Shown: in pieces, positions 12,289-23,119 of the stretch
Position numbering within the stretch: the first letter of the stretch is position 1
How the letters are laid out: every line of letters begins with the position of its first letter
DNA from: Atherinomorus stipes
Taxonomy: Eukaryota > Chordata > Actinopteri > Atheriniformes > Atherinidae
Assembly: GCA_023101725.1 (NCBI GenBank)
Contig: JALJCO010012648.1
Span: 1-64,000 of the forward strand
Direction: 5' to 3'
DNA: 64,000 bases
Notes under the pieces: model-generated
What the model was told of the DNA's origin: nothing
The model's database searches: none
The model's input: only the letters and a program-made list of their open reading frames with translations
Translations under genes and position numbers: made by a program

Positions 12289-12480
12289 ATTAATATCACG
12301 GTTCTTACATTTAGGAATTGACGTGTTGCTCAGGTCTGACAAGGAAAGCCGCGGTTAGTGGGTCTCGGTTCCAGCGGATGCGAGTTGGTAAAACCTGCGC
12401 AGAACTGCCGCACGCCAAGTGGTGGTCCATGCGTCCAAACAAAAAGATGATGCACTACTTTTTTTTTAGCTTTTGACAGA

Positions 12481-13320
12481 CAGATTAATGCACAATAAGC
12501 AGGAATTTCCTGCATCTTATGAATGTCTGACAGACCAAACACTGACATTTTCCTCCAGTCTCGGCAACGAAAATTTTAACACGTCTCGTCAGACTCTGGC
12601 AGGGCTGAGGCTGCAGCCACTCCACCCGAGTCGATGTCTAAAAGTGTACACGTATAACTATAACCCGGCTGCTTATTTTATTAACTTTTATGAAAGACGC
12701 AGCGATGTGTATCCATGTTTCCCAAAGCAGCAGCAGCATTTATTAACCGTTCAGAAAGCGCTAGTCTGAGTCCTTCTAAACGTGCTGCTGGATCAGTACG
12801 TCTGGTTCAGCGGGAGTTTCCTCATGAATATTAACGAGGAAGGCGTCACCACCTTTACCCAGAATATCACCACCCGGCTGTCAGTTCTGTTGAGACTGGC
12901 CAATAGGAACACAGACCCGCCCATGACACAGTTTTCACATCGAGAGAAAAATTCTGAATCGAGAGCAAAGACTTAGGTTTTGAAAGCGAGAAGGAAAAGT
13001 TTTGAGAGAGAATTTTTTTTTTTTTTTAGAGAAAATGTTTTCACTCTGAATGCAAAAACAATATTTAAGAGTAAAAATATATTTTTGAGAGAGCTTTTTT
13101 TCCCTTGAAAATAATTTTCCAAATGTCAATTTATTTTTATTTATTCTATTACAAAATATTTTCCTTCAAAACATTTTCTTTAGTCTCAAATCACATCAGT
13201 TTTTGCTATCAGTGTGCAAATTTGTTCTCTCAATATTTCTTATTTTGGATTCAAAACTGTTTTCTTCTTTCAGATTATTTTTTTTCTTGATTTCTATTAA
13301 AAAACAAAATAAACTCCATA
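12481..13320 (-). repeat. Right arm of the giant inverted repeat
   Basis: Reverse complement of 10340-11184 with scattered substitutions, for example in the length of an A/T-run near 13017-13028. Arms this alike imply recent insertion, or homogenisation by gene conversion. Confidence 0.9.
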
Positions 13321-13452
13321 CATCCACCGCCCAAATTGCATCAATTATGAGCGTTTCGCCATATTCCCCCACCCCCGAAAGAATCGAGCAGACTTCCTAA
13401 AGCCATTTTGACCACATATCACAACTTCCTTGTTGACAACATGTTTTCTTAA

Positions 13453-13527
13453 AGGCGCTATTGAGTATGTTTTTTCAGAAAGCAGACTGTTAGCAAGTTT
13501 TTGAATAATGCACATGCGCAAGACATG
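13453..13527 (+). mobile_element. 5' fragment of TTAA element family F3
   Basis: After TTAA (13449-13452) comes AGGCGCTATTGAG, then TTTTTGAATAATGCACATGC, matching the first ~75 bp of the F3 copies at 19857 and 44105. The match stops just before the F2 copy that starts at 13536. Confidence 0.7.
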
Positions 13528-13535
13528 TGTATTAA

Positions 13536-14195
13536 AGGTTGAATATGGAACATTTTTATTAAAAGCTACATTTAAAAAAAAAAAAAACCTTCACTGGTCG
13601 TTTGGGGGTGTACAGAATGAAAGTACATTTCCTAGAAATATTATATTTAGCCTAAAAATAATCATAAAATAAATTTTAACAGGTTCGATAATGGCATTTT
13701 ATTTACGTCTATAAGCCAATACACGCCGCCATTGTGGGTTGCCAAATACGATCCCTGTGTGGCAACAATATTTTGGTCATAGTCAGGCTGGTACAGGAGG
13801 AAACTGTGGAAACGACGAGTGAAGCAGCTGCTTCAGAGCCCTGGAAATATTATCTGTTTCTGAGGAGGAGTGACCTGAGAAGAGCAAAACATGTGATAAA
13901 TTTAGGTGAAGACTTCACTAAATGGACCCACATAAACGTTTTCCACAGCGTCAAAACACAGAAATGGCGACTTTCTTCCTGGATCGGTGAGCTAACCTGT
14001 TTGCTAACGTGGCTAACGTTAGCTGTCAGTTCTAAACTCCTCTGCGTTACTTGCTGGACATGCTGCAGACTGTTGGTGACTAGCTTATCGGCGGCGAGCT
14101 TGGCACCCAAACGGCTGGAGTTGTTTTTCTGCCGTTGCAACTACAACCTAGACACACGTGATGTCGCTGTTCTGTCCGTATTCCATATTCAACCT
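13536..14195 (+). mobile_element. TTAA-flanked DNA transposon, family F2, copy 1
   Basis: Flanked by TTAA (13532-13535 and 14196-14199), with inverted ends AGGTTGAATATGGAAC and CCATATTCAACCT. A 641-bp copy lies inverted at 23609 and a split copy spans 20407-25994. A frame of about 180 codons crosses it but shows no transposase motif and is not shared intact. Within it, ATGGCGACTTTCTTCC leads after 23 bases to a donor-like GTGAGC at 13987. Non-autonomous piggyBac- or Kolobok-type element. Confidence 0.85.
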
Positions 14196-14199
14196 TTAA

Positions 14200-15292
14200 A
14201 GTGGCTATTTCATGACAAAAATGGCTCCTCCAACAAGCCAGATAAAGTTTTTTGTTGTACAGATGTCATGTTTACATCATGTTAGTTGTTGAAAAAGTGT
14301 TGCACAACAGCTGAGTTCCTCCTTTTTCTGTCTTCTGCACTGATGTGTCTCAGTTATGTCACTATATTTCCCATAAGGGGGGATAGAAATGCTGGTAGAC
14401 AGCCCAGCCTGGCAGGTGGTTGACTATGAGGAAACAGTAACAGCTCTGACACTTCCATTTAATTAACAGCCTCGATCTGATACCTGCTTCTGTTGTCAAA
14501 CCTCTGTTTTATGCCATCCCTGTTAACTGTTCAGTTGACATGCTCACGTAACGTTTCTGTAGCTCCACCCTTTTTCTTTCATTTGTGCTTGCTGTCACAT
14601 TGATTTTTAGAGCCTTTTTTTCCACTGATGGGCTTTGATTTTTGAGTCAGTGGGGAGAAACAGGCCAGAAAAAGCATCCTTCTATCATCCCAAGCAAAAC
14701 AAAGTTTCTGCCTCAGCTGTTTATGCCACAGTTTCTGACAGTTTTGTCACAACACAACCCCAAACAAAAGGAACATAACACATTACAAGCACGTTTTCCA
14801 TTAAAAAGATTTACATCACTGTTTTTTTTTTACATTTGATTATAAAAATTTGACATTTCTAAAGTGATGTGGATGAATCAGAAAGGTAACATTTGTTTGA
14901 TGAGTCATGAAAACTAAAGCAGAGTCAAAGTGATGAAATCAAAGCCTGGCAACTGAATAAAGATTCACTTCTTGTTCTGATACTTGACAGGTGTTACCAG
15001 ACGAGGGAACTTTACAGGTCTTTCCACACTAAGTCTTATTTAGATCCATTTTTTTAACCCTTCATCTGAATATGATCTGCTTTTGAAAAGAATTTAATGC
15101 AGAAAACAAAGAAAACTGAACTTGTAAAATTTAAGATTTTGAGCCCATATAATTGAAATTACAAATGCAGACATGTTTAAGCATATCCATCCCAGATGTA
15201 TGATCTTGGCCAAAGGTGTTGGTAGCAAATCAAATTTTCAAAACTTTTCATGCTGCTGATTCACTTCTGAGACAAGCAACCAAAGTCTAAAT
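14200..15292. other. Unassigned sequence
   Basis: No recognised gene, RNA or repeat end. Ordinary AT-rich composition. Confidence 0.45.
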
Positions 15293-16221
15293 AGCTGGGT
15301 TTCCATTACACCTGGAATTGCGCAAAACCTAAATATCGCAATTAAAAACCGCGAATGGAAACACCTACATTCCGAAAAAAACTCTCAAATACTGCAAAAA
15401 AGTTTTCTACGCTTTCATGAGGTTTGCGCATAAGTGTAATGGAAACCTTTTTTTCACAATTACTTGCCATCAAGAGTGACGTACGGGGGTTAAAATCCAG
15501 TTGTTCCTCCTTAATTATGATGAATATGATCATTTACAAGCATTAACTGTGGAATCGGAGTGATGGGGGAAGTTTAATCAGTCACATATATGAAAAATCC
15601 CCAAATGGCTGTAACTCAGCAAGCTGAGTTCATTTAGACATTGTACAGATGGTTTAAGTTCCTAATGCATTACCGACTGGCAACGATCTGTTTATGTCGT
15701 TTCCACACATTTGTAACACCACAACTTGGTTATCTCGTTCCCACATGTTAATTACATGTGACCAGGATTTAATAAAACATGACCACGGATAACATCGTAT
15801 GACTGCGCCTTCGTATCAGCGGCTGTTTTAGCACATCAGTCAGGAACTGCTGCCAGATAAAAGTGGCCAGACATCCACACCCCAGAAGTTGATCCTGCGT
15901 AGTTTTATTTTGTGTTACGTTTCGGGCGTCTGTCCTGGAAGTCGCCACGAGTGTTTTTCCCTGCTGATGTGATCAGAGGCTCCGTACATACGGACGTTAC
16001 CTCTGAATCATCATCCGCTGCTTTCATCTCCTGATGAGGAGCAGCAGCTCTATAACAGGTTTACATCTCCATCCTTCTCAAAGTGGAGTCTCGCGGGACG
16101 GATTTTACGAGAATTACGGCTTATACCATTCAATGGAAACACCTGCATATCGCAATTGCACTTTTTAGAAATTTAAGATTTATCACTTTTATTTTTCAAA
16201 AAAGTGTAATGGAAACCAGCT
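15293..16221. mobile_element. Non-autonomous DNA transposon with GCTGGGTTTCCATTACAC ends
   Basis: The left end is AGCTGGGTTTCCATTACAC and the right end is GTGTAATGGAAACCAGCT, an 18-19-bp near-perfect terminal inverted repeat. Sub-terminal sequence is also related (AATGGAAACACCT occurs near both ends). No transposase is present. The target duplication is not clear, so the superfamily is left open. Confidence 0.75.
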
Positions 16222-16353
16222 CATGTTGACTTCATCATTAATCCCAATCTTTATGCTCCTGACAAAATTATCGGGCATCATTATTTTGGGATTACATCAT
16301 CAACGGAGAGGAAAATGTGAGTGAACAGAGAAATGTGCATAAGATGTTACCAC

Positions 16354-16740
16354 TGTTATGATCATGCTTGCTGGGGTTGGTTTTGTGTTTAAGAGTCTTT
16401 GGTGGGATGGAGCAAGTTCCAGCAGGTCGGAGTCTGGTCAGCTCCTGCTGACACACCTGTTCCCCATCAGGCTTCTTTCAAAAGGACCTGCAGGAGCAAC
16501 CAGACCTTGGCAGATTGTTCTACTTCATGTTGGAGTAATACGGACTGTTCATGCACTTTGCTAATGTGGCAGGATGAGATTGTGTGCACGTGTATAGCCA
16601 ATCAGTGGTCAGCAGTGACGTATAAGACAGGTAAGATCTTGCTAGAACTCAGTGTCTCCTGACGTCAAGCAACTCACCTGACTTGTTGATCACGTGACTT
16701 CCAGCAGTCACAGAAGGTATGTGCCTCGCGTCTTTATGTT
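16354..16740 (+). promoter_or_regulatory. LTR-like promoter segment
   Basis: The segment opens TGTTATGATC and contains CACACCTGTTCCCCATCAG and CAGACCTTGGCAGATTGTTC, wording typical of fish gypsy LTRs. It then carries a CCAAT box (16598), a CRE-like TGACGTA at 16616 running into TATAAGA, and a donor-like GGTAAG just after. I could not find a closing CA with a matching 5-bp duplication, so it may be a truncated LTR or another promoter-bearing repeat. Confidence 0.4.
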
Positions 16741-17340
16741 CAGTATCGGGCCAGAGGCTTTGTGCTTATCGTTGGTCTTTCATGTAGATCGTCGGTTGCG
16801 ATCGCCAGCCTAGACCACACGCCAGAATCAACGTGGTATGGACGCTGGTTCCCTCCGTCTTCATGTTGAATGGTGGTAGCCATTAACCAACTCCATTTGT
16901 AGGTTACTAGCTGTGCTAGTGCTGCCAATGAGAACGCCCCTCCTGACAACCCTTTGCAATGATCGGTAAACGTCGGCATTCTTAAGCATATTCTCATCTT
17001 GTTTAGAAGCTCATATTTAAAGGACGTGTCGAAGCAGTGAAGACGAGCAGCTGCATCTGGGTGCTGCAGCCGTCTTCTGCTCTGAGGACGCCAAACACAG
17101 GAGCACTGCTGCTTTGCTTACTCTTTATTTCTGTCGAGTCTCTGCTAGCAGTTCCTGAGTGAACTGCACCTTTTCCCGCTATCATTGAGGACTGTTTTCT
17201 CACGGCATTATTCTGTTCATCCGCTGAGGGTGGGTGTATTTCAGGGCGTCATAGATATGTCTCACTACACCGGTGCCGTGTGAATTAACCGTGTGTTCTG
17301 TTACCCGCCAGACCAGGTAGCTTAACGGTTGGGCAGTTGC
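16741..17340. other. Unassigned sequence
   Basis: Moderately GC-rich sequence between the LTR-like segment and a LINE tail. It has no recognisable frame or repeat end and could be the internal part of a degraded retroelement. Confidence 0.4.
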
Positions 17341-17344
17341 CCCT

Positions 17345-17346
<2 letters not shown>

Positions 17347-17376
<30 letters not shown>

Positions 17377-17403
17377 AGATAAGATAAGATAAGATAAGAT
17401 AAG
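17347..17403. repeat. (AGATA)n tail microsatellite
   Basis: About eleven tandem AGATA units on the + strand (TTATC read on the minus strand) form the 3' tail of the minus-strand LINE. Confidence 0.95.
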
Positions 17404-17711
17404 AAAATCTTTATTGTCCCCGAGGGGCAATTTGTTTTGCAGCTGTAGTCCATACATACACAAAACACAAGAAAGAAAGAAAAAACAACAACAACAAAAA
17501 AAAAACATACTAACTTGTGGATTACATTACATCATGGACAGTGAGATACAGATATGTATACATACATATGTATATATTTGTACACATACATATACATACA
17601 CATTCATGTACATAAAAAGAATAAATACATTAAAATCCAAGTAACACAATAATTATCTGTGAGTTATTTAAAAAAGCCCCAACAACACAATTTATGTAAC
17701 GGCATCAGCGC

Positions 17712-17972
17712 CTAAAACCTATTTAAAAAACCAACAGCTGATGGGACGAATGACCTCAGGTATCTATTAGATTTGGCCTTCCTAACATAAGCAAATCTCC
17801 TCCCTGTCGGTAAGAGTCTAAACTCTGTGTGTAGGGGGTGCCGTGGGTCCTCCAGGATAGTTTTTGCCTTCTTAGCGGCTCTTATTTTAAAGACATGATT
17901 AAGATCAATTCTGTGCCAACAATCAACCAACATTTCCCAGCCTGTTTTTGTTCGCAATGCTAAGGTTACCAA
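17712..17972 (-). pseudogene. C-terminal fragment of LINE ORF2 protein
   Basis: An 86-codon open stretch containing DPRHPLHTEFRLLPTGRRF and KSNRYLRSFVPSAVGFLN, the conserved C-terminus of L2/Rex-type ORF2. There is no genuine start: it is the in-frame end of a truncated polyprotein. An upstream stop after FNVDKSL confirms decay. Confidence 0.85.
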
Positions 17973-18380
17973 ACCAGCAGATCATTGCAAAAGTCAAAAT
18001 GGACTCAATAAAACATGAATAGAACATTTTTTAAAGAGATTTGTCAACATTAAATCCTCTTAACTTCCTTAGGAAGAACTTTGTTGTTCTTGTGCATTTT
18101 TTATTCATGGCAATTTGTATATTGTTTTGTTAATTCTATTTCTCTTTTAATGAGATTGCTGCGAGCTTGATCCAGTGGAGGTGGTGCCTTCCAGGGTTGG
18201 AATCCCTCTTTTGGTTTAGTGTGCATGCTTGTTGTGTCCACACGTGTGCGTATGTGTTGATGTTTGCACATGTGCCAGGGGTGACTTTGTGGGATTCCTC
18301 CACCTGTGTCCAGCCCACCTGAACCCGATAAGCTCCAGCAGCCACCATTTTACATTGTGGAGTTTTAATTGTCTTTTTAA

Positions 18381-18810
18381 AGGGACTAGAGGCAGGAATT
18401 TAAAAAACAAACAAACATGCATGTCCTTTTTTTTTTTTTCTACAAATGGGTGATGAAGCGCTAAATACCAAAAAATAACGTTTCCACCCATGTTTCTCTC
18501 CGTTGCCTTGCACAGGCTGTGTGCTGCAAAATGCGCTGCAATTTGGTGATGACGCTGCATCCGCAGTTTTGATACAGGAACAAGACGGTCGCGGTAAATT
18601 CAAACACTGTAAGCGATAGTTATGGATTATTCTGCCGTCAGCAAACGATCAAGATCAACTATAAGACACTAAAAAGTGTAATTACGAAGAAAAAGGTTTG
18701 TAAACAACATTATAGCTTCAGTTTGTGCTCCCGTGACGGCTTGGCTCATGGCTGCAGTTACCTGAAACGCCAGTTGCGAGTTTCATTTCTTAATCTTGCC
18801 TCTAGTCCCT
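18381..18810. mobile_element. TTAA-flanked element, family F7, copy 1
   Basis: TTAA at 18377-18380 and 18811-18814 flank inverted ends AGGGACTAGAGGCAGGA and TTGCCTCTAGTCCCT. The interior shares ordered sequence with the copy at 36665, for example GTTTCTCTCCGTTGCCTTG against a near match there, and AATTCAAACACTGTAAG. Non-autonomous. Confidence 0.85.
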
Positions 18811-18814
18811 TTAA

Positions 18815-19852
18815 GTAAGGTTGCACTGGTGCACATGGCAAAGAAATAACCTTAATTTTATTAAATAAATAAATAACTCATTTAATAAATAAAAATAGAT
18901 AAAGAAAAATCTTAGGAAAACCCAAGAAAACCTAAAACACATCTTTTAAATCAAGACTAATCACATTGTATGGACAAATTTAATGATTGTTCAAAACTGG
19001 TTTCTTGAAAGCTTTCATAAGAGCAAAACTTTAAAACAACTAAAGTTATCTATAAAAACAACTTTTTATCATCAGAATTCTCTTTACACAACAGTAAGAA
19101 TATTCCTTGTAAATTTCGACCCAAATATTATGTAATGAAATTAAATATTTATGACAGAGGATGAAAATTTCACAATTTATTGGCTACAAGGTAAAAAGTC
19201 AGCTGAATTTCTAAGCTGCAAGTGGTTTTCCTTCTAAACACAGAGGGAACGTTATCTGATGGTGGATTCCAGCCATCAGCTGTGTTTCCTTGCTGGAGCT
19301 GACTAAAAGATGGATTACACTCTCAGTGTGATGGAGGAAGAAATGATTCAAGGAAAAAGAAAGATAAAGACATCAAACTTGTGCAAATATTCAATTAATC
19401 TACAGCTGAACATTTTCTGTGAAGCTCCCTGATATGACACAAAAGCAGGAGATAGCTTGTTACTGATCAGATTCTGACATTACGTTGAGTCTGTACAAAA
19501 ATCGTACAACAGCTTCTTTTTACAACTTGAAAACATATCATTTATAGATTCACACTACGTCAGGACTGAGTTTTCATCACGTGTGTGCTAGTTACCGTGT
19601 GGAGATGTCGACAGAAACCTGTTCAGGTGACGCTGCAAGTCCGTGCTATTACCTTCACCTGAGCTTTACATGTTCATTCAGATCCAGGAAGCAACAGACT
19701 TTGAAAAAATAAATAAAACCTGTGTTAGCACAGTAAAATAAATATTGTGATAAAAGATAATAATGCATCGGCTATTTTTGAATTGGAGTCTATAGCAAAT
19801 TACAGTAAGCTTTGTTTTATTTTTGTGTTTACATAATGGACATCAAAGGCGT
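18815..19852. other. Unassigned sequence
   Basis: AT-rich intergenic DNA; no recognised feature. Confidence 0.45.
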
Positions 19853-19856
19853 TATA

Positions 19857-20402
19857 GAAGATGTTTCGGCATTTCAGAAAGCAGAGACTGTTAGTGAGTT
19901 TTTGAATAATGTGAATGCGCAAGACCAACCTGCAAGATTCACAACTCGCTCCACCGGACACAGAATAACGTTCACGATCCACACTGTTTAGCAGACAGCA
20001 GCTACAGATTCTCCATCATGTCACAAACGCAAGTAAACGGAATGTCTGAACATCGCTAACTGCTAACAGGATGTTAGCTACCCGCTGAAAACGTCAGACG
20101 AGTGCACGCAGCTTCCGGGTTGCAGCATTACTTTCACCAATCAATCACTTTCATTGATCAGTATTGCTTTTTACCCGTTCTTACTATGGTAGTAAAAGTG
20201 ATTGATGAGCCAGTACAAATGAGAGAGTTAAGGAATGAAGAGATGATTGGCGGATGTTTTTCTAGGCCCATTACTTTCATACTGATGAATAGTAATTTTC
20301 ATATATTAAAAGCTTTTAATTAATCACAGCGTATGGGGTAGTGAACCAGATTTTACCGAATATTACAAAAACTGTTGAAAGAAACCCTCTTCTATAATGC
20401 CT
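19857..20402 (+). mobile_element. TTAA-flanked element, family F3, copy 1
   Basis: Left end AGGCGTTATAGAAGATG (left flank TCAA, a one-base change from TTAA), right end TCTTCTATAATGCCT, then TTAA at 20403. It is collinear with 44105-44673. The right TTAA is shared with the next element (F2 copy 3), so two elements are joined at a single site. A small ATG frame at 20018 (ATGTCACAAACGCAA) leads into GTAAAC in this copy and GTAAAA in the other, a weak donor-like site. Confidence 0.8.
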
Positions 20403-20630
20403 TTAAAGGTTGAATATGGAACATTTTAAATAAAAGCTATTTTTCTTTCTGCATGAGGCGTTTAGAAGGTGCAGAATGAAAGTACAGCATTTCCTCAAAA
20501 AATAATATTTAGCCTGAAAATGAGTATAAAATTAATTTTAACAAGTTGGACAATGGGATTATGTTTACATCCACATGCAAATACAGGTCACCATGGCAGG
20601 TTGCAAATAGGGTCTTTATCTTGCAATTGT

Positions 20631-20866
20631 GCACTACAAAAACTCAAAATCTTACAAAGCATATTTTTCTAATTTTCAATGAAAAGAAAAAAAAAAGAAA
20701 ATCTGCCAATAGAACTGATATTTTTTGATAGGATGCATTGTCTTAAAACAAGTTCCTATACTTGAAATGTTTCTCTTCAGGTGATTTTGTCTTATATTGA
20801 GTGTGATGTGATATCTTGATTATAAATTAGAAAATATACTTGTTGAGATTTTGAGTTTTTGCAGTG
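20631..20866. mobile_element. Palindromic MITE nested in F2 copy 3
   Basis: Ends GCACTACAAAAACTCAAAATC and GATTTTGAGTTTTTGCAGTGC are inverted repeats. It is the same family as the MITE at 5295, but ~236 bp and without the (AT)n loop. Shared interior includes TCTTCAGGTGATTTTGTCTTA. Confidence 0.8.
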
Positions 20867-21089
20867 CATGTTGGGCACAGCTATGCTGACACTGGGAGAA
20901 CTGGTGGAGTCGGCAAGTCCAACAGCTGTTTCAGAACCCCTGAGATATCAACTATGTCCAAATCCAGGGGCTACGTCCTTCAAAGGAAGTGTCCTACCCA
21001 GTCTACGTACTGTAGGTCGGGTCCTCCTTAGACTGCGTGAGGCAGAAGCAACAGTCATACTGTAGCTGTTGTTTCCTAGCAACTGTGAC

Positions 21090-21586
21090 TGTCATGATCT
21101 GCAAGGGAGCTCTGTTTCCTGATTGGTGCCACCTGTGCCAATTCCCCTCACTCTGCTCACCTGTTTCTGCTGCTATATAAGCCTCCTCTTCTCATCCTCC
21201 AGTGCCAGATTGTCTGAGTCCCTGTTACAGCAATCCAGCGCCCTTTTTCAGGCCCTGCCGTTGGACCGTAGTTTTTCTGCCTGCCTGGCTGTGACCTTTG
21301 CCTGCCTTGCCCCCCCTGGAAACCTGCACCTGGACTTCTGCCTGCCTGGTTGTGACCTTTACCCGTCTTGGACCTTGACCTTTTGCCTTGCCCCCCTGGA
21401 TTCCTGCCCTGGACTTCTGCCTGCCCAGCCGTTGACCTCACCTTGTTTTTGCCTTACCCCCTCCCTGGATTTTTGTATCTTCGCCTTCAAGCTTCTCCAC
21501 ATTTTTTTCCCTTTAAAATAAACCTTCTAAATGTTATCTGTGCTGGTTTGGTTTTTCTTTTGGTTCCACATTTCCAGCTCCTGACA
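21090..21586 (+). mobile_element. Solo gypsy-type LTR
   Basis: It starts TGTCATGATCTGC, ends GCTCCTGACA and is flanked by perfect 5-bp repeats GTGAC (21085-21089 and 21587-21591), the usual length for Ty3/gypsy integration. It holds a TATA box (CTATATAAGCC, about 21172), a C/T-rich transcribed part with repeated CTGCCTGCCTGG-like units and an AATAAA signal at 21517. No internal retroviral-type genes are present, so it most likely arose by recombination between two LTRs. Confidence 0.9.
21171..21182 (+). promoter_or_regulatory. TATA box of the solo LTR
   Basis: CTATATAAGCC in the U3/R part of the bounded LTR, 345 bp ahead of the AATAAA at 21517-21522. This spacing suits an LTR promoter and its polyadenylation signal. 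Confidence 0.6.
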
Positions 21587-22295
21587 GTGACAGCGCTAAA
21601 CCAAAGCAAAATGGAGCTGCTAAATATCACCTTACCGTTTGTTTTGCTCATTTTAGGGGAGTTACAGCAGCTTCACCATCATCTGCAGCATTTTTTATTA
21701 CTCCAGCTGAGAGTAATAAAAGTACCTGTAAAGTTTGTAAAGAAATCTTGTAAAGTTTACAAGATTTCAAGAGTCTTATGTAACCTTAGCTTAATTCGTG
21801 GACAATAGCAAATTAAGACAGTGATATTAACTTTTACACAATACAATTATATAATAAAATGAAAATGTCTTAAATTTAGACACATCATCTGTAGAATGTC
21901 CTGTTCTGTCCGCAATGCATGTTGGGATAGGATTTGCCACGTAGGATACATTGGACCATCCTTTAAAATCTGTGGAAAATGAGGCCTCATTTGTAGGCTG
22001 CATCTGAAGGAGCTTTGGTCTTATCGCTGTGATGTAAGCAATCTTCAAATCCAGCCTCGGAAGGACATAGTCCTCAAATTTGGACACAGCCATCATTATC
22101 TGTCTCAGAAGAGGAGTGACTTGAAAAGAGCAACTAGATCAGGGGTGACCAAGTCCAGTCCTCAAGAGCTACTGTCCTGGGGCCTCGTTTATAAAGCTTG
22201 CTTACGCACAAAACCGGGCTAGGAAGTGTGTAAGCAACTTTTTATGCAAGAGTTAGGATTCATAGAAAAGAAAACTAGCTTAGGAATGTGCGTAA

Positions 22296-23119
22296 TGTCA
22301 TGGGGGTGGTCCTTTGCTGATACCGGCGACTGCAGGAGGAGGGGGGAAAGAAAGACAGGCCTCGCCAGCAGGTGGTGGTTAAGAAATAAAAGCTTTATTA
22401 AAAAAATAAAACAAAATAAAACTACTAAACTAAAAAGTACTAAAATAATCCTAAAAGTCCAACCTAAAAAGTTATAAAAGGAAAAGGATTAAAAGGGCTA
22501 AAAGGGGCTTGCAGGGCTGGCAGTGGCCGGAGTCTCTCTCGGTGTCTCTTTATGCGTCTCTCTCGGCATCGTCCCGGGTCCATGGCGGCTGCTCCTCCCG
22601 GCAGCCGCCCTCCTGGCCATAGGCTCCCCCGGGACTCCAAGCCTGCTTTGTGGCCCGGGCAGTCACTCCTCCGGGCGGCCGCGCCTCTGGCCTAGGCCCT
22701 CCTCAGTAGGGTCCGCGGCCGCCCTCCGACTCCCGGGCCACTCTTCTGCACCGCCGTCGCCATCGCCATCACCGTCTCCACTGCTGCCGCCGCTGCTGCC
22801 CCATCACTGCCCCCCCCCCAGCCGGGGGGACTCACATCCTCCCCCGGCTGTGGCTCCTGGACCCAGTCCTCAGTCCTTCTGCTCTCAGTCGCTGCTCTCC
22901 GTTGTCCGCACACCGGCTTTTATCCTTTCAGCCTTCAATTAAGTCAGGGGAGGAGTCCTTCTCCCCAGGTGCTGCCAATCAGTTCGTTAAAAGCTCCCAC
23001 TAGCTTGGGAATAAAAACAGGGTTAAAACCACACAAAAAACCATTAAAAAGCATGCTAAAAACCAAGCTAGTGGGCAGAGTCCAGTCTCTGGCAGCACCC
23101 GGTTGTTCACCCTGTGACA
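22296..23119 (-). mobile_element. Solo gypsy-type LTR nested in the Harbinger element
   Basis: Bounded by TGTCATGGGG and CCCTGTGACA with perfect 5-bp flanking repeats CGTAA (22291-22295 and 23120-23124). On the minus strand it reads TGTCACAGGG to CATGACA, with AATAAA (TTTATT at 22394 on the + strand) near the 3' end, so the minus strand is the coding sense. A strongly GC-rich block at 22520-22920 contains proline/serine-rich spurious frames. A related partial copy is at 11739. Confidence 0.9.

Larger units (their letters stand above)
10340..13320. mobile_element. Giant-palindrome DNA transposon with 6-bp TSD
   Basis: The element starts TATGGAGTTTATTTTG and ends CAAAATAAACTCCATA. It is flanked by perfect 6-bp direct repeats CATCCA (10334-10339 and 13321-13326). 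The outer ~845 bp on each side are near-identical reverse complements. A 6-bp duplication with TAY...RTA ends agrees with what I recall of the IS3EU superfamily; Dada is an alternative. No transposase was found. The 1.3-kb centre holds a smaller hairpin and an LTR-like segment, so this is a non-autonomous copy with later insertions. Confidence 0.8.
17341..18110 (-). mobile_element. 5'-truncated L2/Rex-like LINE, minus strand
   Basis: On the minus strand the sequence encodes FLRKLRGFNVDKSL, a stop, then YSCFIESILTFAMICWFGNL, and finally the C-terminal block DPRHPLHTEFRLLPTGRRF with KSNRYLRSFVPSAVGFLN. It ends with a 3' UTR reading CCCCTCGGGGACAATAAAG and a pentanucleotide tail. This is the usual LINE 3' end; everything before the RT thumb is missing, as expected from incomplete reverse transcription. 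Confidence 0.9.
20951..22091. mobile_element. Non-autonomous DNA element nested in F2 copy 3
   Basis: The left end reads CTATGTCCAAATCCAGGGGC, then TACGTCCTTC; the right end reads GAAGGACATAGTCCTC, then AAATTTGGACACAGCC. These are inverted copies with substitutions. The interior carries a solo LTR. The target duplication is too short or degraded to call, so the superfamily stays open (Harbinger or hAT). Confidence 0.6.

Noticed and set aside
11117..12548. Identical short peptides on opposite strands at 11117 and 12330 as paired genes
   Set aside because: They are the same DNA in the two arms of the palindromic transposon.
10340..13320. Palindrome as an assembly fold-back artefact
   Set aside because: The perfect 6-bp flanking repeat and defined inverted termini fit transposition; a fold-back error would not give a target duplication.
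13734..14285. 183-codon frame across F2 copy 1
   Set aside because: It continues past the transposon end into flanking DNA and is not matched intact in the other F2 copies.
22523..22942. Proline-rich 139-codon + frame
   Set aside because: It lies inside the GC-rich part of a solo LTR, antisense to the element, with no conserved counterpart in the related copy at 11739.
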